NCBI RefSeq assembly: GCF_002699985.1
Contig: NZ_LKBT01000069.1
Location: 206,905-270,904, forward strand
Direction: 5' to 3'
Length of the DNA stretch: 64,000 nucleotides
Source: Pseudomonas sp. ICMP 561
GTDB taxonomy: Bacteria; Pseudomonadota; Gammaproteobacteria; Pseudomonadales; Pseudomonadaceae
Notes under the pieces: generated by a model
Told to the model about the DNA's origin: nothing
The model's database searches: none
What the model saw: the letters and a program-made list of their open reading frames with translations, nothing else
Shown here: piece by piece, positions 56,835 to 64,000 of the stretch
How positions within the stretch are numbered: the stretch's first letter is position 1
How the letters are laid out: every line of letters begins with the position of its first letter
Program-made: the position numbers and the translations under genes

Positions 56835-57899
56835 TTACCCAGGCAAACGTACCGCCTTCTTGGCGCTGACGAACAAGCCCCAGGTGGACATGAACAACGC
56901 TGCGACCATCGGGCCGATCACGAAACCGTTAAGACCGAACACAGACATCCCGCCCAAGGTAGAGATCAGAATCAGGTAATCGGGCATCTTGGTATCTTTG
57001 CCGACCAGAATAGGTCGCAGCACGTTGTCGACCAGTCCAATCACGAACACGCCGAACAGCGCGAGTACTACGCCCTGCCAGATCATGCCGCTCAACAGGA
57101 AATAAACTGCCACTGGCGCCCAGACGATCCCTGCCCCAACGGCTGGCAGCAGCGACAGAAACGCCATGATGACCGCCCAGAGCAGAGCGCTGGGAATGTC
57201 GAGACACCAGAATATAAAGCCGCCAAGTGCACCTTGGGTAATCGCAACCACAATGTTGCCCTTGACCGTAGCGCGTACGACACGTGTGAACTTAAGCTGC
57301 AGGCGACGTTTCTGGGGTTCAGCCAGAGGCACTGCTATACGCATCTTGCGCACCAGTTCCTGGCCGTCACGCAGGAAGAAAAACAGCAGGTACAGCATGA
57401 TGAAAAAGCCCACGACGAAGTCGAAGGTGCCCTGGCCAAAGCTGAATGCCTGCGTTGCCAGGTACTGACTGCCCTGCATCGCGCCTTTGGCGATCTTGTC
57501 GCGCAGACCATCGAGATCGCCCATGCCGAGTCGATCCAGCCAGCCCTGAACGTAATGCGGCAACAAGCCTTTGAACTCGGCCAGATAGCTGGCGATATCG
57601 AGCTGTCCGCTTTCGACGTTCTTGTAGAGCGTGGCACCTTCCTGAACCAGCAAGGCACTGATGACAATGACCGGTAAAATCGCGATGACCAGACAGATTA
57701 CCAGGGTGCAGAGCGACGTCAGATTACGTGTCCAGCCAAAGCGCAGCAGCAAGCGACGCTGGACCGGCGCAAAGATGATGCCGAGGATCACCGCCCAGAA
57801 GACCGCGCCGTAAAACGGCAGCAGAATCCATATGAACGCGATGGTCACCAGCACCAACAGCATGATCAGGGTTTTGTATTGCAGCGTGGTTTCGTTCAT
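56835..57899 (-). CDS. AI-2E family transporter (PerM/YdiK-like permease)
   Basis: 354 aa with about eight predicted helices. The C-terminal signature VLRPILVGKDTKMPDYLILI followed by GGMSVFGLNGFVIGPMVAALF is typical of the AI-2E/PerM family. Family members have varied roles (autoinducer-2 export, Na+/H+ exchange), so no substrate is assigned. Confidence 0.9.
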   Translation of the reverse strand: MNETTLQYKTLIMLLVLVTIAFIWILLPFYGAVFWAVILGIIFAPVQRRLLLRFGWTRNLTSLCTLVICLVIAILPVIVISALLVQEGATLYKNVESGQLDIASYLAEFKGLLPHYVQGWLDRLGMGDLDGLRDKIAKGAMQGSQYLATQAFSFGQGTFDFVVGFFIMLYLLFFFLRDGQELVRKMRIAVPLAEPQKRRLQLKFTRVVRATVKGNIVVAITQGALGGFIFWCLDIPSALLWAVIMAFLSLLPAVGAGIVWAPVAVYFLLSGMIWQGVVLALFGVFVIGLVDNVLRPILVGKDTKMPDYLILISTLGGMSVFGLNGFVIGPMVAALFMSTWGLFVSAKKAVRLPG

Positions 57900-58389
57900 G
57901 TCCTTTCCATGTCAGTAGGCAAGCAACTCGCTTGACCTGATCCTTAGTCAGCCAATCGACGGACGAGTGCGATCATTCTGCGGTCGGGCAGATGAAGGCT
58001 CTGGAAAGGGTATTACAGCAGAGAATGCTTCTGGCCGCAGGGTTTGCAGGAGATCGCACAGTGTCGCTAACATCGCGCTGTCTGACGGCAGACATTTGAT
58101 CTGTAGGAGCTGCCGAAGGCTGTGGTAGCGGTGTGCCAGGATGAATGCCTCGCAGCCTTCGGTAGCGCTCATCAAACACGAAATAACTATCTGAGTTTAA
58201 ATGCTTATTCTGTAGGAGTGAGCTTGCTCGCGATAGCGTCAGGTCAGACGCTAGCCTCTTAACAGATCGACCGCTATCGCGAGCAAGCTCACTCCTACAG
58301 GATCCATGTTTATTACGCGACAGTGCAGCGCGTCGGACGACGAGGTCGCTCCTGCAGGTCAACCATTCGTAGCGCACTTCTCACGTGGG
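57900..58389. repeat. Intergenic region with two REP-type palindromes
   Basis: No gene is seen in these 490 bases. A perfect 29-bp inverted repeat at 58210-58238 and 58272-58300 begins CTGTAGGAGTGAGCTTGCTC. A weaker one at 58107-58170 has the different core GCTGCCGAAGGCTG ... CAGCCTTCGGTAGC. Two REP classes thus lie side by side. Confidence 0.8.
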
Positions 58390-60069
58390 TTAAACCCGGA
58401 ACTGCCCAACCAATGCACCAAGGCGCTGGCCAAGGTCATTCAGGCTGCGGGAGGTCTGCGCGCTTTGCCGGGTTTCGTCTGCCACGGTGTCAACGGCAGA
58501 AGCAATCTGATGCACGCTGCGGTTGATTTCCTCGGCAACTGCCGTTTGCTCTTCAGCGGCGCTGGCGATTTGCGCGTTCATGGTGTTGATGGTGGTGATC
58601 AGCTCGCCAATGGCATCCAGCGAAGACCCCGCCTGATTGGCCTGCACGGAGGTACCATCACCGGCTTCGCTGGAGCGACGCATGGCGTCAACAGCCGTCT
58701 GCGTGCCTTTCTGCAAGCGATCAATCATGCCCTGGATTTCCTGCGTGCTCTGCTGGGTACGACTGGCCAGCGCACGCACCTCATCGGCCACCACCGCGAA
58801 ACCGCGACCCGCCTCCCCCGCACGCGCAGCCTCGATAGCGGCGTTGAGGGCCAACAGATTGGTTTGCTCAGCGATAGAGCGAATCACCCCGAGTACGCTC
58901 ACAATCGAAGACACATCTTTCTGCAGGCTATCCAGAGACGAGCCACTGTTTCGAATATCTTCAACCAGCGCGTGAATCAATTTGATGCTGCCATCGACGA
59001 CGCGTTTGGCCGACTGCCCCTCCTCGTCGGTCTTCTGTGCAGCAACCGAGGCACCCTGGGCACTCTTCGCCACTTCCTGAGCGGCAGCGGACATCTCGTT
59101 GATCGCAGTGGCAACCTGATCCGTCTCGTGGCGCTGACGTTCCATGGCTTGCTCTGAGCGCTGCGCCTGACTCGACACTTCCCCTACCAGACCGGTCAAT
59201 TGTCCGGTCATGCCGGATATCTGACTGACAAGACTGTGGATCTTGTCGACAAAGCGGTTAAAGGAACTGGCCAGGTCACCTAACTCATCCTGACTGGTCA
59301 CTGCCAGACGCCGAGTCAGATCACCCTCGCCTGCTGCGATGTCATCGAGGTTATCTTTCATCAGGCGCAGTGGGCGCAGCAGGGTTCCTGCCAGCACCAC
59401 GCCTACAATGCTGATAATGACAAGAACAAGTAAGGCAACCCCGACGATGCTCAGCAGCATTTCCTGCAGACGTGCTTCAACGTCCCGCTCGACCAATGCA
59501 ACCTGAGCGTCGATACCATCAAGATTGACGGATGAACCGATCGCCATGTCCCATTTTGGCAAATATTCGGTATAGCCCAGCTTGGGCAGCAGCTCGGTTT
59601 TGCCAGGCAGCGGTGAGGAGTACAGCAGATAGTGCGTACCCGCTTTGGCTACAGCCACCAGTTCATTGTTGACATAGACGCCGTTGGGGTCGCGTGCTTC
59701 TTTGAAGCTCTTCCCGACACCATCAGGACTGTTTGCCTTGAACAAGCGTATTGATTGCGAATCGTAGCCGAAGAAGTAGCCGTCCTTGCCATAGGAAATG
59801 CCGGAAAGCAGTTTTATAGCCTGTGCCCTTGCGGTCTCATCGCCAGCCGGCGCGGCGTCGTAGATCGGTTTGATAGCTGTCATACCGATGGCGACATAAT
59901 TTTGCAGCGTAGCCTTGGCTTCATTCAGCAGCCGTTCGCGGGTTTGGCTGACTTCCTGCTTTGCTTGCTCGCGCAGCATTACAATCGTCGTCACGCTGAT
60001 GATCAACGCGAATATCAGCACTGGCAGGATCGCCAGTGAAAGTACTTTGGCTTTCAGGCTAATGCGCAT
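58390..60069 (-). CDS. Methyl-accepting chemotaxis protein with a Cache sensor domain
   Basis: 559 aa. TM1 is at about 8-30; the periplasmic single-Cache-type domain at ~35-190 (DGYFFGYDSQSIRLFKANSP, KLGYTEYLPKWDMAIGSSV) is followed by TM2 near 200-222, HAMP ~222-275, and a signalling domain with the hairpin tip QTNLLALNAAIEAARAGEAG. By position after nuoN it is the counterpart of P. aeruginosa PA2652 (CtpM, malate receptor); the ligand here is inferred only. Confidence 0.93.
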   Translation of the reverse strand: MRISLKAKVLSLAILPVLIFALIISVTTIVMLREQAKQEVSQTRERLLNEAKATLQNYVAIGMTAIKPIYDAAPAGDETARAQAIKLLSGISYGKDGYFFGYDSQSIRLFKANSPDGVGKSFKEARDPNGVYVNNELVAVAKAGTHYLLYSSPLPGKTELLPKLGYTEYLPKWDMAIGSSVNLDGIDAQVALVERDVEARLQEMLLSIVGVALLVLVIISIVGVVLAGTLLRPLRLMKDNLDDIAAGEGDLTRRLAVTSQDELGDLASSFNRFVDKIHSLVSQISGMTGQLTGLVGEVSSQAQRSEQAMERQRHETDQVATAINEMSAAAQEVAKSAQGASVAAQKTDEEGQSAKRVVDGSIKLIHALVEDIRNSGSSLDSLQKDVSSIVSVLGVIRSIAEQTNLLALNAAIEAARAGEAGRGFAVVADEVRALASRTQQSTQEIQGMIDRLQKGTQTAVDAMRRSSEAGDGTSVQANQAGSSLDAIGELITTINTMNAQIASAAEEQTAVAEEINRSVHQIASAVDTVADETRQSAQTSRSLNDLGQRLGALVGQFRV

Positions 60070-60244
60070 AGGACCCCAAGCATCAATTTGTTGTTTTTAA
60101 ATTTTGATCTTGGGCCTGTATCGGCAATCTGGCTGAAAAGTTGAGAGGCTTCTGAAGTGCTCGTAAGTAAAGTCCGTATTGAACGCAGGAATATTGAGCG
60201 GTAGTTGCCAGGTTAATGACGTGCCTAATGGCTTACTGAGCAAG

Positions 60245-61570
60245 TCAATCGATCGCTGAACGATCAGGCAGGTCAATCCGTACTCGAAGCCCACCTGAGT
60301 GGCTGGCTTCAAGTTGCAGATGGCCGCCCCACACCTGAACGATATCGCGCACGATACCGAGGCCCAGTCCATGACCGGTGATTTGCTCATCCAGACGCGC
60401 ACCACGGCTGAAGACTTCCTCGCGCATGGCTTCAGGGATACCGGGACCGTCGTCTTCGATCACAATACTGAAGCTCGCTTCCTCCCTACTAATCGTCAGC
60501 AATACTTCGCTGTCCGCCCATTTGCAGGCGTTGTCCAGCAAGTTGCCCAGCAGTTCCAGAATATCCTCACGATCCCAAGGTAGAGACAGACCTGGCTTGA
60601 CGTGCATCTCAAGGTTTAAGTGCTCGCCATGGATCATGCGCAAGGTGGCGAACAGTCCGCTCAATTCGGCATCACAATCAAAATGCGCACCGGGCAACGC
60701 ATCGCCGGATAGCCGCGCACGATTCAGCTCACGCGCCAGGCGTTGCTGAATCTGTTCCAGTTGCTCACGCAGAATATTACGCAGGGCGGGATGGGCATCG
60801 AATTTGGGGCTGGCAATGGCGCTGAACAGGACTGCCAGTGGCGTTTTCAATGCATGACCCAGGTTGCCGAGCGCGTTGCGCGAGCGTCTCAGGCTGTCTT
60901 CGGTATGCTCCAGCAAATGGTTGATTTGCGACACAAGAGGTTCGAGTTCTACGGGTACCTCTTCATCCAGTTGGGAACGCTTGCCTTGCTGGAGCTGAAC
61001 AAGCTGTTCACGGGCCCGATCCAGTGGACGCAAGGCACGACGCACCGTTACCCGCTGCAGAGCCAGAATCAGCAGGAGAGCGGCAAGTCCCAGCCCGAGG
61101 CCAATTTGTTGTACCCGAAGAAAGCTCGCCCTGACCGGTGTGTAGTCCTGGGCAACGGTAATTGACAGGTCCTGACCGAATTTCCGGTAATCGGCCTTGT
61201 GCAGTAGCAAGGACTGGCCTGTCTGACCTAACTCGTAGCTCGCATGTAACCCACTCGAACCTGGATCGGGAATTTCCAGATCCCATAACGATCTGGAGCG
61301 CCAGTGGCCCTCCGGAAAATCAATTCGAAAATAGTGCCCGGAATAAGGCCGCTGATAGGCAGGCGACAGTCGATGCTCATCCAGTTGCACGCCATTCTGG
61401 CCGCGCACCAAGGCAACCAGCAGGCTTTCGCTTTCGTTGCGCAATCCGGCTTCCAGATAACGCTGCAAACCTAACTCAAACAGCCACAAGCTGGTTTGAG
61501 CCAACACAACGCACACTAGAACCATCACGCTGATGAGCCCGATGCTCAAGCGACGTTGAATAGACTTCAA
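60245..61570 (-). CDS. Sensor histidine kinase, BqsS/CarS-like
   Basis: 441 aa. TM1 9-31, periplasmic domain 32-154, TM2 ~155-173, HAMP, HisKA with His239 in LGHALKTPL, N-box LLGNLLDNACKWA, G1 DDGPGIP and G2 GHGLGLGI. The periplasmic start has LRNESESL (R44, E46, E48), an acidic site that could bind a cation. By synteny it is PA2656 (BqsS/CarS), which responds to Fe(II) and Ca2+ in P. aeruginosa; the ligand in this strain is inferred. It overlaps the regulator gene by 4 bases. Confidence 0.9.
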   Translation of the reverse strand: MKSIQRRLSIGLISVMVLVCVVLAQTSLWLFELGLQRYLEAGLRNESESLLVALVRGQNGVQLDEHRLSPAYQRPYSGHYFRIDFPEGHWRSRSLWDLEIPDPGSSGLHASYELGQTGQSLLLHKADYRKFGQDLSITVAQDYTPVRASFLRVQQIGLGLGLAALLLILALQRVTVRRALRPLDRAREQLVQLQQGKRSQLDEEVPVELEPLVSQINHLLEHTEDSLRRSRNALGNLGHALKTPLAVLFSAIASPKFDAHPALRNILREQLEQIQQRLARELNRARLSGDALPGAHFDCDAELSGLFATLRMIHGEHLNLEMHVKPGLSLPWDREDILELLGNLLDNACKWADSEVLLTISREEASFSIVIEDDGPGIPEAMREEVFSRGARLDEQITGHGLGLGIVRDIVQVWGGHLQLEASHSGGLRVRIDLPDRSAID

Positions 61571-62238
61571 GCAGCAGGCTCCCCGCCAAAACGATAGCCC
61601 TGACCGCGCCGGGTTTCGACCACAGCTTTACCCAGCTTGCGTCTGAGGTGATTCACATGCACTTCAATGACGTTGGAATCACGCTCGTTTTCACCGTCAT
61701 AAAGGTGCTCAGCCAAATGGCTTTTCGAAAGAATCTGCTCGGGGTGCAGCATGAAGTAACGCAGCAATCTGAATTCAGCGGAGGTCAGCTGAATATCTAC
61801 TCCGCCCTGGTTAACACATTGACGCCCTTCGTCCAGATGCAAACCAGCGGATTCAAGACGAGGCTGATTCGCCAGCCCTTTGGAGCGGCGCAACAACGCC
61901 TGAATACGCAGCTGTAGCTCTTCCGGATGAAAAGGCTTGGTCAGGTAATCGTCAGCACCGGCCTTCAGCCCTTCTATACGTTCAGACCAGGAACCTCGCG
62001 CCGTGAGTACCAGAACCGGCGTTGCCAGACCTGCGGTACGCCATTGCTCGAGCACTTCCAGACCTGGAAGCCCTGGCAAGCCAAGGTCGAGAATAATCAA
62101 ATCATAAGGCTCGGTTACGCCTTGGTGAACCGCATCACGCCCGTCCGCAAGCCAGTCAACTGCATAGCCCTGCCGGCCCAGACCGGCAAGCAGCTCATCA
62201 GCCAGCGGGACATGGTCTTCTACCAGTAACAGGCGCAT
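61567..62238 (-). CDS. OmpR-family response regulator, BqsR/CarR-like
   Basis: 223 aa. Receiver domain with E7, D8, phospho-acceptor D51 and K near 101 (DYLTKPFHPEE); the C-terminal winged helix (~125-220) ends EVHVNHLRRKLGKAVVETRRGQGYRFGG. Partner of the following kinase; its start overlaps the stop of the upstream PepSY gene (TGATG), so four genes form one operon. Confidence 0.93.
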   Translation of the reverse strand: MRLLLVEDHVPLADELLAGLGRQGYAVDWLADGRDAVHQGVTEPYDLIILDLGLPGLPGLEVLEQWRTAGLATPVLVLTARGSWSERIEGLKAGADDYLTKPFHPEELQLRIQALLRRSKGLANQPRLESAGLHLDEGRQCVNQGGVDIQLTSAEFRLLRYFMLHPEQILSKSHLAEHLYDGENERDSNVIEVHVNHLRRKLGKAVVETRRGQGYRFGGEPAA

Positions 62239-62543
62239 CAGTCTTCCTCATCCTTCAATAGTCGACTGTCCCGAGCATCATATTTCAGCTCGCGGACGAC
62301 CCCTTCCGAGGTCAGAATCTCAAACTCATAAACGTACACGCCATGCTTCTCTTCAAGTTCCGCCTCTAATAACTTGGCGCCCGGATGACGGGCCATGGCC
62401 AAATCCATCAACTGCTCAAGCGGAAGAATAGTGCCCTTCTGACGCAAGCTCAGCGCTTCATCCTGATCCAGGTCCCTCGCTTGCACAGAGATGCAGACCA
62501 GCACAAGGCAAACAAGAGTGCCACGACGCTTAGGTAACTTCAT
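62238..62543 (-). CDS. Small PepSY-domain periplasmic protein
   Basis: 101 aa. Signal peptide to about residue 22 (LVCLVLVCISVQA), then one PepSY domain: LPLEQLMDLAMARHPGAKLL, ELEEKHGVYVYEFEIL and DARDSRLLKDEED. PepSY proteins are often encoded with two-component systems and may modulate the sensor or act as envelope inhibitors; the role here is inference. Both ends overlap neighbours by one base. Confidence 0.9.
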   Translation of the reverse strand: MKLPKRRGTLVCLVLVCISVQARDLDQDEALSLRQKGTILPLEQLMDLAMARHPGAKLLEAELEEKHGVYVYEFEILTSEGVVRELKYDARDSRLLKDEED

Positions 62544-62851
62544 TATCGGTCCTGATGATTTTTGAGCACCTTCCCGGTCGCGGCATCGATATCTACGTCC
62601 CAGTGGATACCTCGAGGGTCGGTAAGCTCAACCTCATAAACATGCTTGCCGTATTTTTCATCAAGCTCGGTGTCATTGATGGTCGCGCCAGGGTGCCTGG
62701 CCAACGCTACTGCGTTAAGCTGCTCCGCGCTTTGAATGCTACCAGCGGCGCGCAATGTAGCAGCTTCGTCAGGGGAAATGTCGCGAGCGCTGACTGCACC
62801 GCTGGTAAATACCAGAAGGGCAGAAGCCAAAAGCGCAGTCAGGGTTTTCAC
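62543..62851 (-). CDS. PepSY-domain periplasmic protein, first gene of the two-component operon
   Basis: 102 aa from GTG 62851, chosen because GGAG lies 7 bases upstream; the ATG at 62887 has no ribosome site. The signal peptide ends SGAVSA; the PepSY domain reads SAEQLNAVALARHPGATIND, ELDEKYGKHVYEVELTD and VDIDAATGKVLKN. It is a paralogue of the next gene, so the pair arose by tandem duplication. Confidence 0.88.
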   Translation of the reverse strand: MKTLTALLASALLVFTSGAVSARDISPDEAATLRAAGSIQSAEQLNAVALARHPGATINDTELDEKYGKHVYEVELTDPRGIHWDVDIDAATGKVLKNHQDR

Positions 62852-63048
62852 TATCAGGCTCCGTCGAAAATGTTTATTCCTATGCATTTAGAATAAACGT
62901 CCCAACTTAATTCAACCTGAATCTATCTGGCTAGGTGCCATCAGTGCGGATGAACTACCGCGTTTTAGCGCAAAGCCCAAACCAATGCTGATAAACTCTT
63001 GGCCTGCATGCGTCGCTGCGACGATCGCCATTTTTAGAGTTGAGCATT

Positions 63049-63405
63049 TTGGAAATTTTTAAAGAGTTTACGTTCGAGTCGGCCCACTTCCTGCCTCACG
63101 TGCCCGAAGGTCATAAATGCGGACGGCTGCACGGGCATTCCTTCCGCATCGCTATTCATCTGGAAGGTGAAGTCGATCCGCACATCGGCTGGATCCGCGA
63201 CTTTTCTGAAATCAAGGCGATCTTCAAGCCGCTTTATGAACGCCTCGACCACCACTATTTGAATGACATACCCGGGCTTGAAAACCCAACCAGCGAGAAC
63301 CTCGCCAAATGGATCTTTGCTGAGCTCAAGCCGCTGTTGCCGGAGCTGTCTGCTATACGTATTCACGAAACGTGCACCAGTGGTTGTATCTACCGCGGTG
63401 AGTAA
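63049..63405 (+). CDS. queD: 6-carboxytetrahydropterin synthase QueD
   Basis: 118 aa from TTG 63049; TTG 63040 is the alternative. No ATG is available. Zn-binding histidines are in FESAHFLPH and GRLHGHSFR, with the catalytic Cys in GHKCGRLHGH; LDHHYLND and ETCTSGCIYRGE follow. It makes 6-carboxy-tetrahydropterin for queuosine (tRNA) synthesis. A rare TTG start suggests modest expression. Confidence 0.92.
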   Translation: MEIFKEFTFESAHFLPHVPEGHKCGRLHGHSFRIAIHLEGEVDPHIGWIRDFSEIKAIFKPLYERLDHHYLNDIPGLENPTSENLAKWIFAELKPLLPELSAIRIHETCTSGCIYRGE

Positions 63406-63428
63406 TCGCTGGTACTGAGAAAGCCCTC

Positions 63429-63615
63429 CTTGTTCGCAAGGGGGCGGTACATCCGCAGCTTATGTATCGCCTGACATATAGCTTTCCCGAATGAATTCGG
63501 TCCTACCGAGGTTCGCGCATGGACGGTAGGAGCGAACTTGTTCGCGAGGGGGCGGTACATCCGCAGCTTATGTATCGCCTGACATATAGCCTTCCCGAAT
63601 GAATTCGGTCCTACC
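63429..63615. repeat. Duplicated 79-bp repeat with embedded REP half-site
   Basis: 63429-63507 and 63537-63615 are 79-bp direct copies that differ at two positions (63438/63546 and 63483/63591). The 29-base spacer contains GACGGTAGGAGCGAAC, half of a REP palindrome. No gene is seen from 63406 to 63702. Confidence 0.85.
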
Positions 63616-63702
63616 CGGTAGCGAGGCGGTGTGCCAGGTCCAACGCGTGGTCGTCCGTCAAGGGCAAGCGCGCTCCTACGGCTAATCCTTTTTCTTCGCG
63701 CA

Positions 63703-63739
63703 CAAACAAAACCCCTGAACGCGTAAGCGATCAGGGGTT
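63703..63739 (-). terminator. rRNA operon terminator
   Basis: Minus-strand hairpin ACCCCTGA...TCAGGGGT (63711-63738) followed by TTTTGTTT, 13 bases beyond the 5S gene. Confidence 0.9.
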
Positions 63740-63751
63740 CTGGAATTTAAT

Positions 63752-63866
63752 CTTGACGATGACCTACTCTCACATGGGGAAACCCCACACTACCATCGGC
63801 GATACATCGTTTCACTACTGAGTTCGGGATGGGATCAGGTGGTTCCAATGCTCTATGGTCGTCAAG
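63752..63866 (-). rRNA. rrf: 5S ribosomal RNA
   Basis: About 115 nt read on the minus strand. Hallmarks: GGAACCACCTGATCCCATCC, CGAACTCAGTAGTGAAACG and CCCATGTGAGAGTAGGTCAT; the 5' CTTGACGA and 3' TCGTCAAG ends pair. It is the last gene of an rRNA operon whose 23S gene lies beyond 64000; the bases 63867-64000 are the 23S-5S spacer. Confidence 0.97.
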
Positions 63867-64000
63867 AAATTCGGTTGCCGGTGCGTTGGCCCTTGCGGGT
63901 TACGTCCCAGCGAATGGGTATGTGATAGTTCGGTAATGTGCGAACAAACTCTCGGTTCGTGTCGTCTTCACAGTCACCGCAATCTGGCCCTGCCTTCATT

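Overview
The window is a stretch of a Pseudomonas chromosome, most likely from the fluorescens/syringae side of the genus. The evidence is the gene order tusDCBE, cysG, serS, crcB, rarA, lolA, ftsK, aat, bpt, infA, clpA, clpS, cspD, idh, mnmA, hflD, purB, aceA, nuoA-N. This matches the P. aeruginosa PA2604-PA2649 region as I remember it, but trxB and the dimeric icd are absent at this locus. GC-rich codon use and numerous palindromes of the 'GTAGGAGCGNNCTTG' REP type fit the same genus.

Region 1 (1 to about 12,220) is a mobile, strain-specific island whose left end lies outside the window. At its right end, three minus-strand genes resemble the Gamma-Mobile-Trio (GMT) module: a 475-aa tyrosine recombinase (GmtY-like), an 1126-aa protein with a second tyrosine-recombinase-like signature and a Cys cluster (GmtZ-like), and a 224-aa coiled-coil protein (GmtX-like). 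The cargo seen here is a tightly overlapping plus-strand trio (GHKL ATPase, STAS-like DUF4325-type protein, N-terminally anchored membrane protein), a large membrane KAP-family P-loop NTPase on the minus strand, and a decayed OLD-like AAA ATPase. This cargo looks like a defence island, and the GHKL/STAS/membrane trio is the best candidate for an undescribed system. A cluster of TGCAAC motifs lies between the recombinase gene and the tRNA.

Region 2 (12,224 to 12,492) holds an intact tRNA-Ser(UGA) with its own terminator, and a truncated second tRNA-Ser-like copy just upstream of it.

Region 3 (12,615 to 41,318) is core genome. It covers a BI-1 family membrane protein, tRNA 2-thiolation (tusDCBE with ybiB), a glutathionyl-hydroquinone reductase, siroheme synthesis, seryl-tRNA synthetase, fluoride export, replication and chromosome partitioning (rarA, ftsK), lipoprotein sorting (lolA), N-degron proteolysis (aat, bpt, clpA, clpS), monomeric isocitrate dehydrogenase, tRNA thiolation (mnmA), purine synthesis (purB), ribosome hydroxylation (a RoxA-type oxygenase) and isocitrate lyase. 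clpA carries an apparent frameshift near its 3' end.

Region 4 (41,820 to 56,759) is the complete 13-gene nuo operon for respiratory complex I, with nuoC and nuoD fused.

Region 5 (56,835 to 64,000) holds an AI-2E/PerM family permease, a Cache-domain chemoreceptor, a BqsRS/CarSR-like two-component system co-encoded with two small PepSY proteins, queD, a 79-bp duplicated repeat, and the 5S gene at the 3' end of an rRNA operon that continues beyond the window.
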